DNA of 64,000 nt from Streptomyces sp. RKAG290 (GCF_023701695.1 NZ_JAJOZC010000001.1:6013894-6077893), one strand, 5' to 3'. Shown: positions 9,598 through 19,699, numbered from the stretch's first letter. Numbers and translations: made by a program. The notes: generated from the sequence alone by a model not told the origin.

Positions 9598-10499
9598 CGA
9601 CGAATGCGGCACGAACAGTCTTTCTTTTGGCGCACACCGGCCGGCCGGCCGCGATCCGAAGCGCCGAGCTCGTCGTCCAGGGGCTGCTCCGCAGCGGCCT
9701 GGGCGTACGGGTGCTGGCGACCGAGGCGGCCGACCTGCCGCTGCCGCCGTCCGTCGAGACGGTCACCGATGCCACCCCCGAGGCGGTCAACGGCTGTGAG
9801 CTGCTGATCGTGCTGGGCGGCGACGGGACGCTGCTGCGCGGCGCCGAGCTCTCGCGCGCGTCCGGGGTGCCGATGCTCGGCGTCAACCTCGGCCGGGTCG
9901 GCTTCCTCGCCGAGGCCGAGCGCGACGACCTGGACAAGGTCGTCGACCGGGTCGTCACCCGGGCGTACACCGTCGAGGAACGCATGACGATCGACGTCGT
10001 CGTGCACAGCAACGGCACGGTCGTCCACACCGACTGGGCGCTCAACGAGGCGGCCGTGCAGAAGGTGTCGCCCGAGCGGATGCTGGAGGTCGTACTGGAG
10101 ATCGACGGCAGGCCGGTGACCGGGTTCGGCTGCGACGGCATCGTGTGCGCGACGCCCACCGGCTCGACCGCGTACGCCTTCTCGGCCGGCGGCCCCGTCG
10201 TCTGGCCCGAGGTCGAGGCGCTGCTGATGGTCCCGATCAGTGCCCACGCACTGTTCGCCAAGCCGCTGGTCACCTCACCGACCTCGGTGCTCGCCGTCGA
10301 GGTCCAGCCGCACACCCCGCACGGCGTGCTGTGGTGCGACGGGCGCAGGACGGTGGAGCTGCCCGCCGGTGCGCGGGTCGAGGTGCGGCGCGGCGCCGTG
10401 CCGGTCCGGCTGGCCCGGCTGCATCAGGCGTCGTTCACGGACCGGCTGGTGGCCAAGTTCGCGCTGCCGGTGTCGGGGTGGCGGGGCGCCCCGCACTGA
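9594..10499 (+). CDS. nadK: NAD kinase
   Basis: 301-residue ATP-NAD kinase that makes NADP. Diagnostic motifs are GGDGT at residues 75-79 (nucleotide and metal binding), LGVNLGRVGFLAE, the NE motif in DWALNEAAVQK and TPTGSTAYAFSAGGP. The TTG start at 9594 overlaps the tlyA stop (TTGA), so translation is probably coupled. The tlyA-nadK-recN order is shared with mycobacteria, and the cluster likely forms one operon ending with recN or the membrane gene after it. Confidence 0.95.
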
Positions 10500-10586
10500 C
10501 CCCGGCCGGTACGGGCGCAGTCCCTCGCGGCGGTCGATCGGGGCTCCCGGCCGCGGCCCGTGTGCACGCGGGCCAGGAAACCTCGT

Positions 10587-12338
10587 ATGGTCATGTCCGT
10601 GTTGGAGGAGATGCGGATACGGTCGCTCGGAGTCATCGACGACGCGGTGGTGGAGCTGTCACCCGGTTTCACCGCGGTGACCGGTGAGACCGGCGCGGGC
10701 AAGACCATGGTCGTCACCAGCCTGGGGCTGCTGCTCGGCGGGCGCGCCGATCCCGCCCTCGTACGGATCGGGGCCAAGGCCGCGGTCGTCGAGGGGCGGA
10801 TCACCGTGGCCGAGGGCGACGCGGCGGCCCTTCGGGCCGAGGAGGCAGGGGCCGAGATCGAGGACGGTGCGCTGCTGATCAGCCGCACCGTTTCCGCGGA
10901 GGGGCGCTCGCGCGCGCATCTGGGCGGCAGATCAGTGCCGGTGGGTGTGCTGGCCGAACTCGCCGACGAACTCGTCGCCGTGCACGGCCAGACCGATCAG
11001 CAGGGGCTGCTCAAGCCGGCCCGGCAGCGCCAGGCGCTGGACCGGTACGCGGGAGACGGCGTCGCCGTGCCGCACGCCAAGTACGCGGCTGCCTACCGGC
11101 GGCTGCGGGACGTCGCCGGTGAACTCGACGAGCTGACGACGCGCGCCCGCGAACGCGCCCAGGAAGCCGACCTGCTGCGCTTCGGCCTGAACGAGGTCGC
11201 CGCGGTCGAACCGCTGCCCGGCGAGGACACCGAGCTCGCCGCCGAGGCCCAGCGGCTCGGCCACGCCGACGCCCTCGCCTCCGCCGCCGCCCTCGCGCAC
11301 ACCGCGCTGGCCGGCGACCCCGAGGACCAGGAAGCGGTCGACGCGACCACGATCGTCGCCGCTGCCGGACAGGCCCTGGAAGGGGTCCGGGCGCACGACC
11401 CGGCCCTGGCCGCGCTGGCGGACCGGGTCGGCGAGATCTCCATCCTGCTCGCCGATGTCGCGGGCGAACTCGCGGGCTACGCCGACCAGCTGGACTCCGA
11501 TCCGCTGCGGCTCGCCGCGGTCGAGGAGCGGCGCGCCGCGCTCACCGCGCTCACCCGCAAGTACGGCGAGGACATCACCGCCGTCCTGGCCTGGGCCGAG
11601 GACGGGGCCGCGCGCCTCACCGAGCTGGAGGGCGACGACGACAGGATCGGCGAACTGACCGCGGAACGGGACGCGCTGCGTGCCGAACTCTCCGGACTGG
11701 GCCAGGCGCTGACCGACGCCCGCACGGCGGCGGCGGCGCTCTTCGCCGAGGCCGTCACCGAGGAGCTCTCCTCACTGGCGATGCCGCACGCCCGCGTCTC
11801 CTTCGACATCCGGCAGACCGAGGCGGCCGACGAGGCGTCCGGCATCGAGATCGGCGGACGCAACGTGGCCTACGGGCCGTCCGGGGCGGACGAGGTCGAG
11901 CTGCTGCTGGCCCCGCACCCCGGCGCCCAGCCCCGGCCGATCGCGAAGGGCGCCTCGGGCGGTGAGCTGTCCCGGGTGATGCTCGCCGTCGAAGTGGTCT
12001 TCGCCGGCTCCGACCCCGTACCCACCTATCTGTTCGACGAGGTCGACGCGGGTGTCGGCGGCAAGGCCGCCGTCGAGGTGGGCCGACGGCTGGCGAAGCT
12101 GGCCAGGACGGCCCAGGTCGTGGTCGTCACCCACCTGCCTCAGGTCGCCGCGTTCGCCGACCGGCAGCTGCTGGTCGAGAAGACCGTGGACGGCTCGGTC
12201 ACCCGGAGCGGTGTGACGGTCCTGGAGGGCGAGGACCGGGTACGGGAGCTGTCCCGGATGCTCGCCGGCCAGGAGGACTCCGAGACGGCCCGCGCCCACG
12301 CGGAGGAACTGCTGGCCACGGCGCGGGCGGACGGTTAG
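10587..12338 (+). CDS. recN: DNA repair protein RecN
   Basis: SMC-like ATPase that acts early in double-strand-break repair. Walker A GETGAGKT is at residues 33-40 from this start. A long coiled-coil middle follows, then the ABC signature SGGELSRVMLAVEVV and Walker B YLFDEVDAGVGG near the C-terminus, with the HLPQVAAFAD switch. About 583 residues, normal for RecN. The start is ambiguous among ATG 10587, ATG 10593 and GTG 10599; the GGAGGAG at 10602-10610 is too close to ATG 10611 to serve it, so an upstream start is preferred. Confidence 0.94.
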   Translation: MVMSVLEEMRIRSLGVIDDAVVELSPGFTAVTGETGAGKTMVVTSLGLLLGGRADPALVRIGAKAAVVEGRITVAEGDAAALRAEEAGAEIEDGALLISRTVSAEGRSRAHLGGRSVPVGVLAELADELVAVHGQTDQQGLLKPARQRQALDRYAGDGVAVPHAKYAAAYRRLRDVAGELDELTTRARERAQEADLLRFGLNEVAAVEPLPGEDTELAAEAQRLGHADALASAAALAHTALAGDPEDQEAVDATTIVAAAGQALEGVRAHDPALAALADRVGEISILLADVAGELAGYADQLDSDPLRLAAVEERRAALTALTRKYGEDITAVLAWAEDGAARLTELEGDDDRIGELTAERDALRAELSGLGQALTDARTAAAALFAEAVTEELSSLAMPHARVSFDIRQTEAADEASGIEIGGRNVAYGPSGADEVELLLAPHPGAQPRPIAKGASGGELSRVMLAVEVVFAGSDPVPTYLFDEVDAGVGGKAAVEVGRRLAKLARTAQVVVVTHLPQVAAFADRQLLVEKTVDGSVTRSGVTVLEGEDRVRELSRMLAGQEDSETARAHAEELLATARADG

Positions 12339-12343
12339 GGCCG

Positions 12344-13126
12344 GTGGTGCGGGACGCGCGGCACGGCACGGCCCTCGTCGGCGCGACGAGGGCCGCGGCA
12401 GTCGCCGGGCCGGTGGCCGGCGTGGTGTACCGGGCATTGCGGGCGCGGCCGAGGCGTGCCTGGCAGCGCACCAACTACGCGGGCCGCACCGTGGATCTGT
12501 ACGCGGGCCCAGCCGTCGCCCTGGGAACAGCCGCCGGAGCCGCCGCCCTTCGCCTCCCGCCGCGCACCCGTGCCGCGGCCGTACTCGCCGTGGTGGCGGC
12601 GGCCGCCTGCGGTGCCTACGACGACCTCGCGGGTGCCGATGATCCGCGCCGCGGGTTCAGGGAGCACCTGACCGCGCTGCGGCACGGCGAAGTGACCAGC
12701 GGGGCGGTGAAACTCCTCGGGATCGGGGCCGCCGGGCTCGCCGCGGGCGCGCTGCTCAAGGACCGTCCGGTCGACCGTGTCCTCGGCGGGATCGTGATCG
12801 CGGGGACCGCCCACCTGATCAACCTGACCGACGTGCGGCCCGGCGCCGCCGTCGCCGCCGTGCTCACCCTCGGGGCCCCGGGGCTGTTGCGGGGCCCCCT
12901 GGTCGCCGCGCCGATGGCCGCCGCCGCGGCGCTCGCCGGCGACGACCTGGGGGAGCGCACCATGATCGGGGACACCGGCGCGCACGCCCTGGGCGCAGCC
13001 CTCGGTGTCGCCGTCGCCGCGACCGCCGGCCGGCCCGGGCTCGCCGTGCACGCGGCGGCGCTCGTCGCGGCGGCGGTGCACGGCCACCGCGTCACCCGGC
13101 TCGCCGAGGCGCTGGGAAGGCGCTGA
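12344..13126 (+). CDS. Multi-pass membrane protein resembling MraY/WecA phosphotransferases
   Basis: 260-residue hydrophobic protein with about seven to eight predicted helices. Three segments recall the prenyl-phosphate sugar-phosphotransferase (MraY/WecA, glycosyltransferase 4) family: GAYDDLAG (the DD motif region), HLINLTDVRPGAA (aligns with NLIDGLDGLA-type loops) and GDTGAHALGAALG (like GDSGSLxLG). Several normally conserved acidic residues are changed, so catalytic activity is doubtful. It begins 5 bases after recN. The genes beyond recN in mycobacteria are different, so this one is lineage specific. A role in envelope lipid-linked sugar metabolism is an inference. Confidence 0.7.
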   Translation: MVRDARHGTALVGATRAAAVAGPVAGVVYRALRARPRRAWQRTNYAGRTVDLYAGPAVALGTAAGAAALRLPPRTRAAAVLAVVAAAACGAYDDLAGADDPRRGFREHLTALRHGEVTSGAVKLLGIGAAGLAAGALLKDRPVDRVLGGIVIAGTAHLINLTDVRPGAAVAAVLTLGAPGLLRGPLVAAPMAAAAALAGDDLGERTMIGDTGAHALGAALGVAVAATAGRPGLAVHAAALVAAAVHGHRVTRLAEALGRR

Positions 13127-13307
13127 GTTCGGTGTCCGGGCGCGGTCATGGCCCGTGGATTGTTCACCCGTGCGAGTGGTGCGCCACGCCCGGTTTGTTG
13201 CGGTGCGCACCGGCGTCACGGTCCGGCCGTGCCGGAACGTGCGTACGGAACTGGCATCCTTGGCGGTGTACATACCGCCGACTCGGGAGCCCCGGGAGTC
13301 ATTCAAC

Positions 13308-14405
13308 GTGTCACAGCTGCGTACGGTCCAAGTGCTGGGCGGCGGCAGTGCGGGCAGCAGCGCGCATGTCAGCTCGCTGGCTGCCGGACTGGTCGCGAGA
13401 GGCGTGCAGGTCACGGTCTGCGCGCCGGCCGAACTGGACCGCGCCTACGATTTCTCCGCCACGGGTGCCCGCTTCGCCTCGGTGCCCAGGCGCAGTGATC
13501 CCGCCGCCGTCGCGGCGCTGCGGGCCGCCTGCGCCGGCGCCGATGTCGTCCACGCGCACGGACTGCACGCCGCCGTACGGGCCACGCTGGCGCTCGGTGG
13601 CCGCCGCGTCCCACTGGTCGTCACCTGGCACACCAGGGCGCACGCCGAAGGCGCACGCCGACAGGTGCTGCACCTGCTGGAGCGAAGGGCCGCCCGGGCG
13701 GCTGCTGTTGTGCTGGGCACCTCGTCGGACCTGGTCGACCGGGCCCGGCAACGGGGAGCGCGTGACGCCCGGTTCGCGCCCGTCGCCACGCCCGCACCGC
13801 GTGTCCCCATGATGCTGCCCGACGGCAAGGTGCGCGCCGAACTCGGAGCGGTGGAGCGGCCGTTGATCCTCGCGGTCGGCAGCCTCGTGCCGCAGCACGG
13901 CTACGGCACCCTGCTCGACGCGGCCCGCGTGTGGCGCCGGCTCGACCCCGTCCCCCTGCTGGTCATCGCGGGCGAGGGGCGGGAGCGGGCAGCTCTGCAG
14001 CGCCGGATCAAGGCCGAGGACCTGCCCGTCTCGCTGATCGGCAGCCGCACCGACGTCACCGAACTCCTGACCGCCGCCGACCTGGCCGTGCTGCCGAGCC
14101 GCTGGGAGTCCCGCTCGCTGCTGGCGCAGGAGGCGCTGCGGATCGGTGTGCCGCTGGTCGCCACGGCGGTCGGCGGAGTGCCCGAACTCGTGGGCGACGC
14201 CGCGGAACTCGTGCCGTACGACAACGCGGAGGCGCTCGCCCGCACCGTGGTCCGGCTGCTCGGTGATCCGGTGGCGCGCCAGCGGCTGTCCGCCGCGGGC
14301 CTCGTGCAGGCGGCGAGTTGGCCGACCGAGGACGACACGATCGCCCAAGTCCTCAGCGTGTACGACGAGTTGGTCCAGCCGTCGGCGGTGGCCCGCAACC
14401 GCTGA
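13308..14405 (+). CDS. Glycosyltransferase family 4 protein
   Basis: 365-residue GT-B fold glycosyltransferase. The N-terminal domain has VLGGGSAGSSAHVSSLAAGL and VVHAHGLHAA. The C-terminal nucleotide-sugar domain has ILAVGSLVPQHGYGTLLDA, the ADLAVLPSRWESRSLLAQEAL acceptor/donor motif and GVPLVATAVGGVPELVGD. The GTG at 13308 is chosen because CGGGAG lies shortly upstream and similarity begins at SQLRTVQVLGGG; the longer open frame reads into intergenic DNA. No membrane helix is present. Donor and acceptor are unknown; the adjacent MraY-like protein suggests a shared envelope role. Confidence 0.85.
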   Translation: MSQLRTVQVLGGGSAGSSAHVSSLAAGLVARGVQVTVCAPAELDRAYDFSATGARFASVPRRSDPAAVAALRAACAGADVVHAHGLHAAVRATLALGGRRVPLVVTWHTRAHAEGARRQVLHLLERRAARAAAVVLGTSSDLVDRARQRGARDARFAPVATPAPRVPMMLPDGKVRAELGAVERPLILAVGSLVPQHGYGTLLDAARVWRRLDPVPLLVIAGEGRERAALQRRIKAEDLPVSLIGSRTDVTELLTAADLAVLPSRWESRSLLAQEALRIGVPLVATAVGGVPELVGDAAELVPYDNAEALARTVVRLLGDPVARQRLSAAGLVQAASWPTEDDTIAQVLSVYDELVQPSAVARNR

Positions 14406-14455
14406 CGCGGGGCGTCCGGAGCGCGGCTGACGGCAACGCCGCGAGGTGCGGTGCC

Positions 14456-14493
14456 GGGGCACGCGAGCCCGGCGTGATCCGAACGAGAGGCCT
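14456..14493 (+). repeat. Dispersed 38-bp intergenic repeat, copy 1
   Basis: The 38 bases 14456-14493 recur with one mismatch, on the opposite strand, at 27744-27781. The core is TGATCCGAACGAGAGGCC. This copy lies between the convergent glycosyltransferase and PucR-type genes and touches the latter's stop codon. Confidence 0.75.
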
Positions 14494-16117
14494 CAGGAGG
14501 CGTGGCGGCGGGCCCGCAGGGCCAGGCTCAGGGCCAGCACCGCCTGCGGGTCGTCCAGATCGGTGCCGAGCAGCTCACCGATGCGGGCCAGCCGGTTGTA
14601 CAGCGTCTGACGGTTCAGATGCAGTTCGCGCGCCGTCTCCGCCTTGCGGCCCGCATGCGCCAGGTACGTCTCCAGCGTGGGCAGCAGCGGCGGGCGCGAG
14701 GTGCGGTCGTGCTCGCGCAGCGGGCCGATCGCCCGCTCCACGAAGGCCGCCAGGTCCGGGTGGTCCCGCAGCCGCCAGAGCAGCAGATCGATGTCGAGGC
14801 GCCGGGCGTCGTACCAGGGCCGGTCGCTGAGTCCCTGCGCAGCCGTGGCCGTCTCCGCCGCATGCCGCAGCCCCGCGCCGGCCGTCCCCCAGCCGCCCGC
14901 CACCCCGACCACGACGACCGGGGGATGGGAGCCGGCCCGCTCCAGACCGGCCCGCTCCACCCCGGCCCGCAGTGCCGCGGCCACCCGGTCGGCCACCGCG
15001 GTGCGCTCCGTCTCGGTCCGCAGCCCCAGCAGCAGCGGCACCCGGCCCTCCACCGGCCGCACGCCGAGCAGCACCGGCACTCCCACCGAGGACAGCTCCT
15101 CCAGGACCGCGCGCGCCAGCAGCGCCCAGTTGCCCGAAGGGGACAGCTCGGGGGCCAGCCGCATCACCACGGGCAGCAGGGGCATCTCGCCCGGCTTGAA
15201 GCCCAGCACCCGGGCCTGCGCAGGCGCGTCATCGGGTGCGATCCGGCCCTCGGCGAGATCCGTCAGGAAGTCACCGCGGCCGCGCGCCGCGAGCTCCTCC
15301 TCCTGACGGGCCTGCATCAGCACCACGGCCAGGATGCCCGCCGCCCGCTCCGCCGCCATCCGGTGCACCGTCACCAGCGGCCCGTCCACGGCCAGCAGAA
15401 CCAGCCGGGCCCGTACCGAACCGGCCCCGGGCCGCCGCCCGGCACATCCACCAGCACCGCGCTCGCCGGCGGCGACTCGCGGGCCGCCCGGCCGCCGCGC
15501 ATCCCGTCCCACACCTGGAGCGGGTCGGCCGAGACCGGGCCGGACTCGGTGCCAGCCGCGTACAGCAGCTGGCCGTCGGCCGTCTCCAGGAAGACCGGAT
15601 TGGCCGTGAAGTCCGCCAGGATGCCCAGGACCTGCGGCACGCCGCCCCCGCCGAGCAGCGCGTGCGTGCAGCGCCGGTGGACCTCCTCGGCCTGCTGCAG
15701 GAGCGCGTAGTGACCGTTGACGATCTCGGTGTGGACCTCCTCCGTCACCGTCACGAACGGCACCTCGCGGTGCAGCTGGACCAGCGGCAGCCCGGCCGCA
15801 CGCGCGGCGTCCACGATGGACGCGGGCAGCCTGCTGAAGCGCGGGCCGAGCTCCACCACCAGGGCGGCGATGCCGCGGTCGGCGAGCCTGCGGACGAAGG
15901 CACGCTGTTCGGCGGGGCGGGTGCCGAGCCCCAGACCGGTGGTGAGGAGCAGCTCCCCGCCCTTGAGCAGCGAAGCGATGTTGGGGACCTCGCCCGCGTG
16001 CACCCAGCGGACCGTACGGCCGAGCCGTTCGGCGCCGGACACCACCTCCGGAAGTCCGCTGCGCAGTCCCGGCAGCTCAAGGGCTCGCTGCACGGTGATG
16101 CCGCCTTGGGTCTCCAC
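14493..16117 (-). CDS. PucR/CdaR-family transcriptional regulator, apparent frameshift
   Basis: DNA-binding regulator with an N-terminal PucR domain (VQRALELPGLRSGLPEVVSG, LLLTTGLGLG) and a C-terminal HTH_30 helix-turn-helix (ARELHLNRQTLYNRLARIGELL). The two parts are read in different frames. A missing C in the GC-run 15422-15432 separates DVPGGGPG from AGSVRARLVLLAVDG. Restoring it gives 541 residues, the normal family length. GTG 16117 is chosen because GAGG precedes it and the PucR domain starts there. Members sense small metabolites of purine or amine catabolism. The target is unknown; the divergent rhodanese gene is a candidate. Confidence 0.85.
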
Positions 16118-16337
16118 TGGCTCTGGCCTCGCGCTTCGGTTCGGTCGGATCGGGCGGTCGCCCTGATCAGGAAGGTACCGGCCCCGGACGCAGTCGGCGC
16201 CGGTGGGGCAGCACGACCGCACCGCCCGCTCAATCCACCGTACGGGCCGCTGTTGACAGGCGCCGAGTGCCGCTGCGATCTTGAAAATCCTGTGCGGTGC
16301 ACACACGAGGGACCGCACCTCGGGGACTGGGGGAACA

Positions 16338-17267
16338 GTGCGCGACGAAGCTCCGCCTCACACGGACCGGACGGATCACGACGGTGCCGCGGTACCCGGC
16401 CGAGAGGCGCCCGTGACCGGTCCTGCGTCTCTTCGGCCGCCCGGTCCGCTGGTCGACCCGGCGTGGCTCGCCGAGCGGCTGGGCGCGCCGGGGCTGCTGG
16501 TGCTCGACGCCTCGGTCGGTGCCCACCGGGACTCCGGGCAGCGGATCCCGGGGGCGCGGCCGTTCGACATCGACGGTGCGCTCAGCGATCACACGGTCCC
16601 GCTGCCCCACGCGATGCCCGGCGCGGACCGGTTCACCGAGGAGATGCGCTCCCTCGGCCTGCACGCCGGAGACACCGTGGTCGTCTACGACGGGGCAGGC
16701 GTCTACTCCAGCGCCCGGGCCTGGTGGATGCTCCGGGCGATGGGCTTCGACCGGGCGGCCGTGCTCGACGGTGGTCTGCCCGGCTGGTCCGGCGCCGGAC
16801 TGCCGCTGGAGAGCGGTGCGCCCACGGCCGCAGCGGAGCGCGGTGACTTCACGGCCGCGCCGCGCGCGGGGCTGATCGTGGGCGCCGACGAGGTGGCGGA
16901 CGCCCTGGCCGACCCGGCCTGCGCCGTCTTCGACGCCAGGACCCGGGAGCGGTTTCTCGGTACGGCCCCCGAGCCGCGTGCGGGGCTGCGCGGCGGCCAT
17001 ATGCCCGGGGCGGTCAGTCTGCCGTTCGGCGAGATCCAGCGGGAGGGCCGGATGCGCCCGGCGGGTGAGCTGCGCGACGCGTTCGCCGCGCGGGCGGACG
17101 GCCGTGAGCGGCTGTTCTTCAGCTGCGGGTCGGGTGTCACCGCCTGCGTGCTGACACTGGGGGCAGAGCTGGCCGGATACCGCGAACTGGCGGTGTACGA
17201 CGGCTCCTGGAGCGAGTGGGGGATGCCTTCGGAGCGGCCTGTCGTGACGGAGCCGGAGGACGGCTGA
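16338..17267 (+). CDS. Rhodanese / 3-mercaptopyruvate-type sulfurtransferase
   Basis: 309-residue two-domain sulfurtransferase that moves sulfane sulfur from thiosulfate or 3-mercaptopyruvate to cyanide or thiols. The N-terminal inactive rhodanese domain has VLDASVG and the IPGARPFDID loop. The C-terminal active domain has FDARTRERFLG, HMPGAVSLPF and the active-site loop CGSGVTAC, whose first Cys carries the persulfide. A CGSGVTA loop is commoner in mercaptopyruvate-type enzymes. GTG 16338 follows GGGGGAAC. The gene is divergent from the PucR-type regulator, and its stop codon lies inside a tandem duplication. Confidence 0.9.
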   Translation: MRDEAPPHTDRTDHDGAAVPGREAPVTGPASLRPPGPLVDPAWLAERLGAPGLLVLDASVGAHRDSGQRIPGARPFDIDGALSDHTVPLPHAMPGADRFTEEMRSLGLHAGDTVVVYDGAGVYSSARAWWMLRAMGFDRAAVLDGGLPGWSGAGLPLESGAPTAAAERGDFTAAPRAGLIVGADEVADALADPACAVFDARTRERFLGTAPEPRAGLRGGHMPGAVSLPFGEIQREGRMRPAGELRDAFAARADGRERLFFSCGSGVTACVLTLGAELAGYRELAVYDGSWSEWGMPSERPVVTEPEDG

Positions 17268-17404
17268 CAGCCGGTGGAGGTTGCTGTGACGGGGCCGGGA
17301 GAGAGGCTGACGGCCAGTGGGGGCGTCGTAACCGGCCCGGAGGACGGCTGACAGCCGGTGGGGGTTGCTGTGACGGGGCCGGGAGAGAGGCTGACGGCCA
17401 GTGG
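17253..17404. repeat. 84-bp tandem duplication including the sulfurtransferase stop codon
   Basis: Copy one (17253-17336) and copy two (17337-17404, 68 bp matched with a single substitution) begin with the last codons of the sulfurtransferase gene (CCGGAGGACGGCTGA). The second copy therefore repeats the gene's C-terminus and stop in non-coding DNA. The weaker similarity of GTCGTGACGG at 17241 and GTCGTAACCG at 17325 suggests the true unit begins slightly earlier. Confidence 0.85.
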
Positions 17405-17490
17405 CGGCCGGCGTCGGCGGGGCCGGTGCGTGTCCCGGCGGCCCCGCGGGCCCGCCGCGGTGAGCCGTCCGGCTCACCGCGGCTTCGCCG

Positions 17491-19317
17491 TCACCCCACG
17501 TACGCCCCGCTCGCCGTCAGCCGCAGTGCCGTGTCGATCAGCGGCACGTGGCTGAAGGCCTGCGGGAAGTTCCCCACCTGCCGCTGCAGCCGCGCGTCCC
17601 ACTCCTCGGCCAGCAGGCCCAGGTCGTTGCGCAGCGACAGCAGCCGCTCGAAGAGCTGGCGGGCCTCGTCGACCCGGCCGATCATCGCCAGGTCGTCCGC
17701 CAGCCAGAACGAGCACGCCAGGAACGCGCCCTCGTCGCCCTCCAGACCGTCCACGCCCGCGTTCTCGCCCGAGGTCGGGTAGCGCAGCACGAAGCCGTCC
17801 TCGGTGGACAGCTCCCGCTGGATCGCCTCGATCGTGCCGATGACGCGCTTGTCGTCCGGCGGCAGGAAGCCCATCTGCGGAATCAGCAGGAGCGAGGCGT
17901 CGAGCTCCTTCGACCCGTAGGACTGGGTGAAGGTGTTGCGCTCCTTGTCGTAGCCGCGCTCGCACACGTCGCGGTGGATGTCGTCGCGCAGCTCGCGCCA
18001 CTTCTCCAGCGGCCCTTCCGCGTCCCCGGCCTCGATCAGCTTGATCGTCCGGTCGACCGCCACCCAGGCCATCACCTTCGAGTGCACGAAGTGCCTGCGC
18101 GGACCGCGCACCTCCCAGATGCCCTCGTCCGGCTCCTCCCAGTGCTTCTCCAGGTACTCGATCAGCTTGAGCTGGAGGCCGGTGGCGTAGTCGTTGCGGG
18201 TCAGGCCCGTCATGTGCGCGAGGTGCAGCGCCTCGGTGACCTCGCCGTACACATCCAGCTGGAGCTGGCCCGCGGCGCCGTTGCCGACCCGTACCGGGCC
18301 CGATTGCTCGTAGCCCGGCAGCCACTCCAGCTCGGCCTCGCCCAGTTCCCGCTCGCCCGCGATCCCGTACATGATCTGCAGGTTCTCGGGGTCGCCCGCG
18401 ACCGCCCGCAGCAGCCACTCGCGCCAGGCGCGGGCCTCCTCGCGGTAGCCGGTGCGCAGCAGCGAGGACAGGGTGATCGCGGCGTCACGCAGCCACGTGT
18501 AGCGGTAGTCCCAGTTGCGTGAACCGCCGATGTCCTCGGGCAGGGAGGTGGTCGGCGCGGCGACGATGCCGCCGGTCGGCGCGTACGTCAGGGCCTTCAG
18601 CGTGATCAGCGAGCGGACCACGGCCTCGCGGTAGGGCCCGTGGTACGTGCACTGCGCGACCCACTCCTGCCAGAAGTCCGAGGTCGCCTCCAGCGCGCCC
18701 TCCGGGTCCGGGAGCGCGGGCGGTTCGCGGTGCGAGGGCTGCCAGCTGATGGTGAACGCGATCCGGTCGCCGGGGGCGACGGTGAAGTCGGAGTACGTCG
18801 TCAGGTTCTCGCCGAAGGTCTCGGCCGGGGTGTCCAGCCAGACCGAGTCGGGGCCCGCGACGGCGACCGTACGGCCGTCCACCTTGTGCACCCACGGCGT
18901 GACCCGCCCGTAGCTGAAGCGCATCCGCAGTTCCGAGCGCATCGGCACCCGGCCGCTGATTCCTTCCACGATCCGGATCAGCTGCGGGGCGCCGTCACGC
19001 GGCGGCATGAAGTCGGTCACTCTGACCGTGCCGCGCGGCGTGTCCCATTCCGATTCCAGGATCAGTGAGTCCCCGCGATAGTGGCGGCGGTCCGCCGACG
19101 CGGGTTCCGCGCCCTCCGCGCGGGCCGGCCCGAGGCGCCAGAAGCCATGCTCCTCGGTGCCCAGCAGTCCCGCGAAGACGGCGTGTGAATCGAAGCGGGG
19201 CAGGCACAGCCAGTCTGCTGTGCCGTCCCGGCAGACCAGGGCAGCGGTCTGCATGTCTCCGATGAGTGCGTAATCCTCGATGCGCCCGGCCACGTGCATC
19301 TCCAGTCGAACGGCCAT
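17491..19317 (-). CDS. Glycoside hydrolase family 15 protein (glucoamylase/trehalase-like)
   Basis: 608-residue cytoplasmic enzyme of the GH15 (alpha/alpha)6 barrel family. The N-terminal beta-sandwich (IEDYALIGDMQTAALVCRDG, DWLCLPRFDS) is followed by the catalytic barrel with GGSRNWDYRYTWLRDA and the catalytic-acid motif EGDEGAFL in the C-terminal third. Actinobacterial members of this length without a secretion signal include trehalases and alpha-glucan hydrolases; which sugar is cleaved cannot be read from sequence. ATG 19317 is used; ATG 19299 is an alternative. The gene is transcribed away from pyrG. Confidence 0.9.
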   Translation of the reverse strand: MAVRLEMHVAGRIEDYALIGDMQTAALVCRDGTADWLCLPRFDSHAVFAGLLGTEEHGFWRLGPARAEGAEPASADRRHYRGDSLILESEWDTPRGTVRVTDFMPPRDGAPQLIRIVEGISGRVPMRSELRMRFSYGRVTPWVHKVDGRTVAVAGPDSVWLDTPAETFGENLTTYSDFTVAPGDRIAFTISWQPSHREPPALPDPEGALEATSDFWQEWVAQCTYHGPYREAVVRSLITLKALTYAPTGGIVAAPTTSLPEDIGGSRNWDYRYTWLRDAAITLSSLLRTGYREEARAWREWLLRAVAGDPENLQIMYGIAGERELGEAELEWLPGYEQSGPVRVGNGAAGQLQLDVYGEVTEALHLAHMTGLTRNDYATGLQLKLIEYLEKHWEEPDEGIWEVRGPRRHFVHSKVMAWVAVDRTIKLIEAGDAEGPLEKWRELRDDIHRDVCERGYDKERNTFTQSYGSKELDASLLLIPQMGFLPPDDKRVIGTIEAIQRELSTEDGFVLRYPTSGENAGVDGLEGDEGAFLACSFWLADDLAMIGRVDEARQLFERLLSLRNDLGLLAEEWDARLQRQVGNFPQAFSHVPLIDTALRLTASGAYVG

Positions 19318-19699
19318 GTCGCCCCGTGGGGCGCTTACTACGGGTCAAGAGGTCGTTGCAAGGGGTTGATGTGGGGGAACCTGCGAGCTCATACCTCGCC
19401 CGGAGCGAGTGTCCGAGCAGGATACGACGCACCTGAGTGATCCGCGCGACGGTCCCACCAACAGGGATGAGCCGAACGGGTGGGGCGTGAGAGACGTGCG
19501 GTGATTGTGTGTGGCGACTGTGCCGGGTGTGGCCGGAAGCAGGCTCCCCTCGTCGCTGATACCCTGGTAGCCCGTGGACCGGTGGTCGTCCGCAACAGCA
19601 GACGAGGCCCCCGAACCGCAGCGACGGCACCTCCGGAATCTCCGGACGGCAACGCCGGTACGCACCTCACGATCGCGACCACGGGAGCCCCCTTTGGCT
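19318..19699. other. Divergent intergenic region between GH15 and pyrG
   Basis: 382 bases without a convincing gene. It must hold promoters for both genes. No operator or hairpin stands out. The pyrG-proximal half reads open in several frames, but codon choice is not gene-like. GGGAG at 19683-19687 is the presumed pyrG ribosome binding site. Confidence 0.5.
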
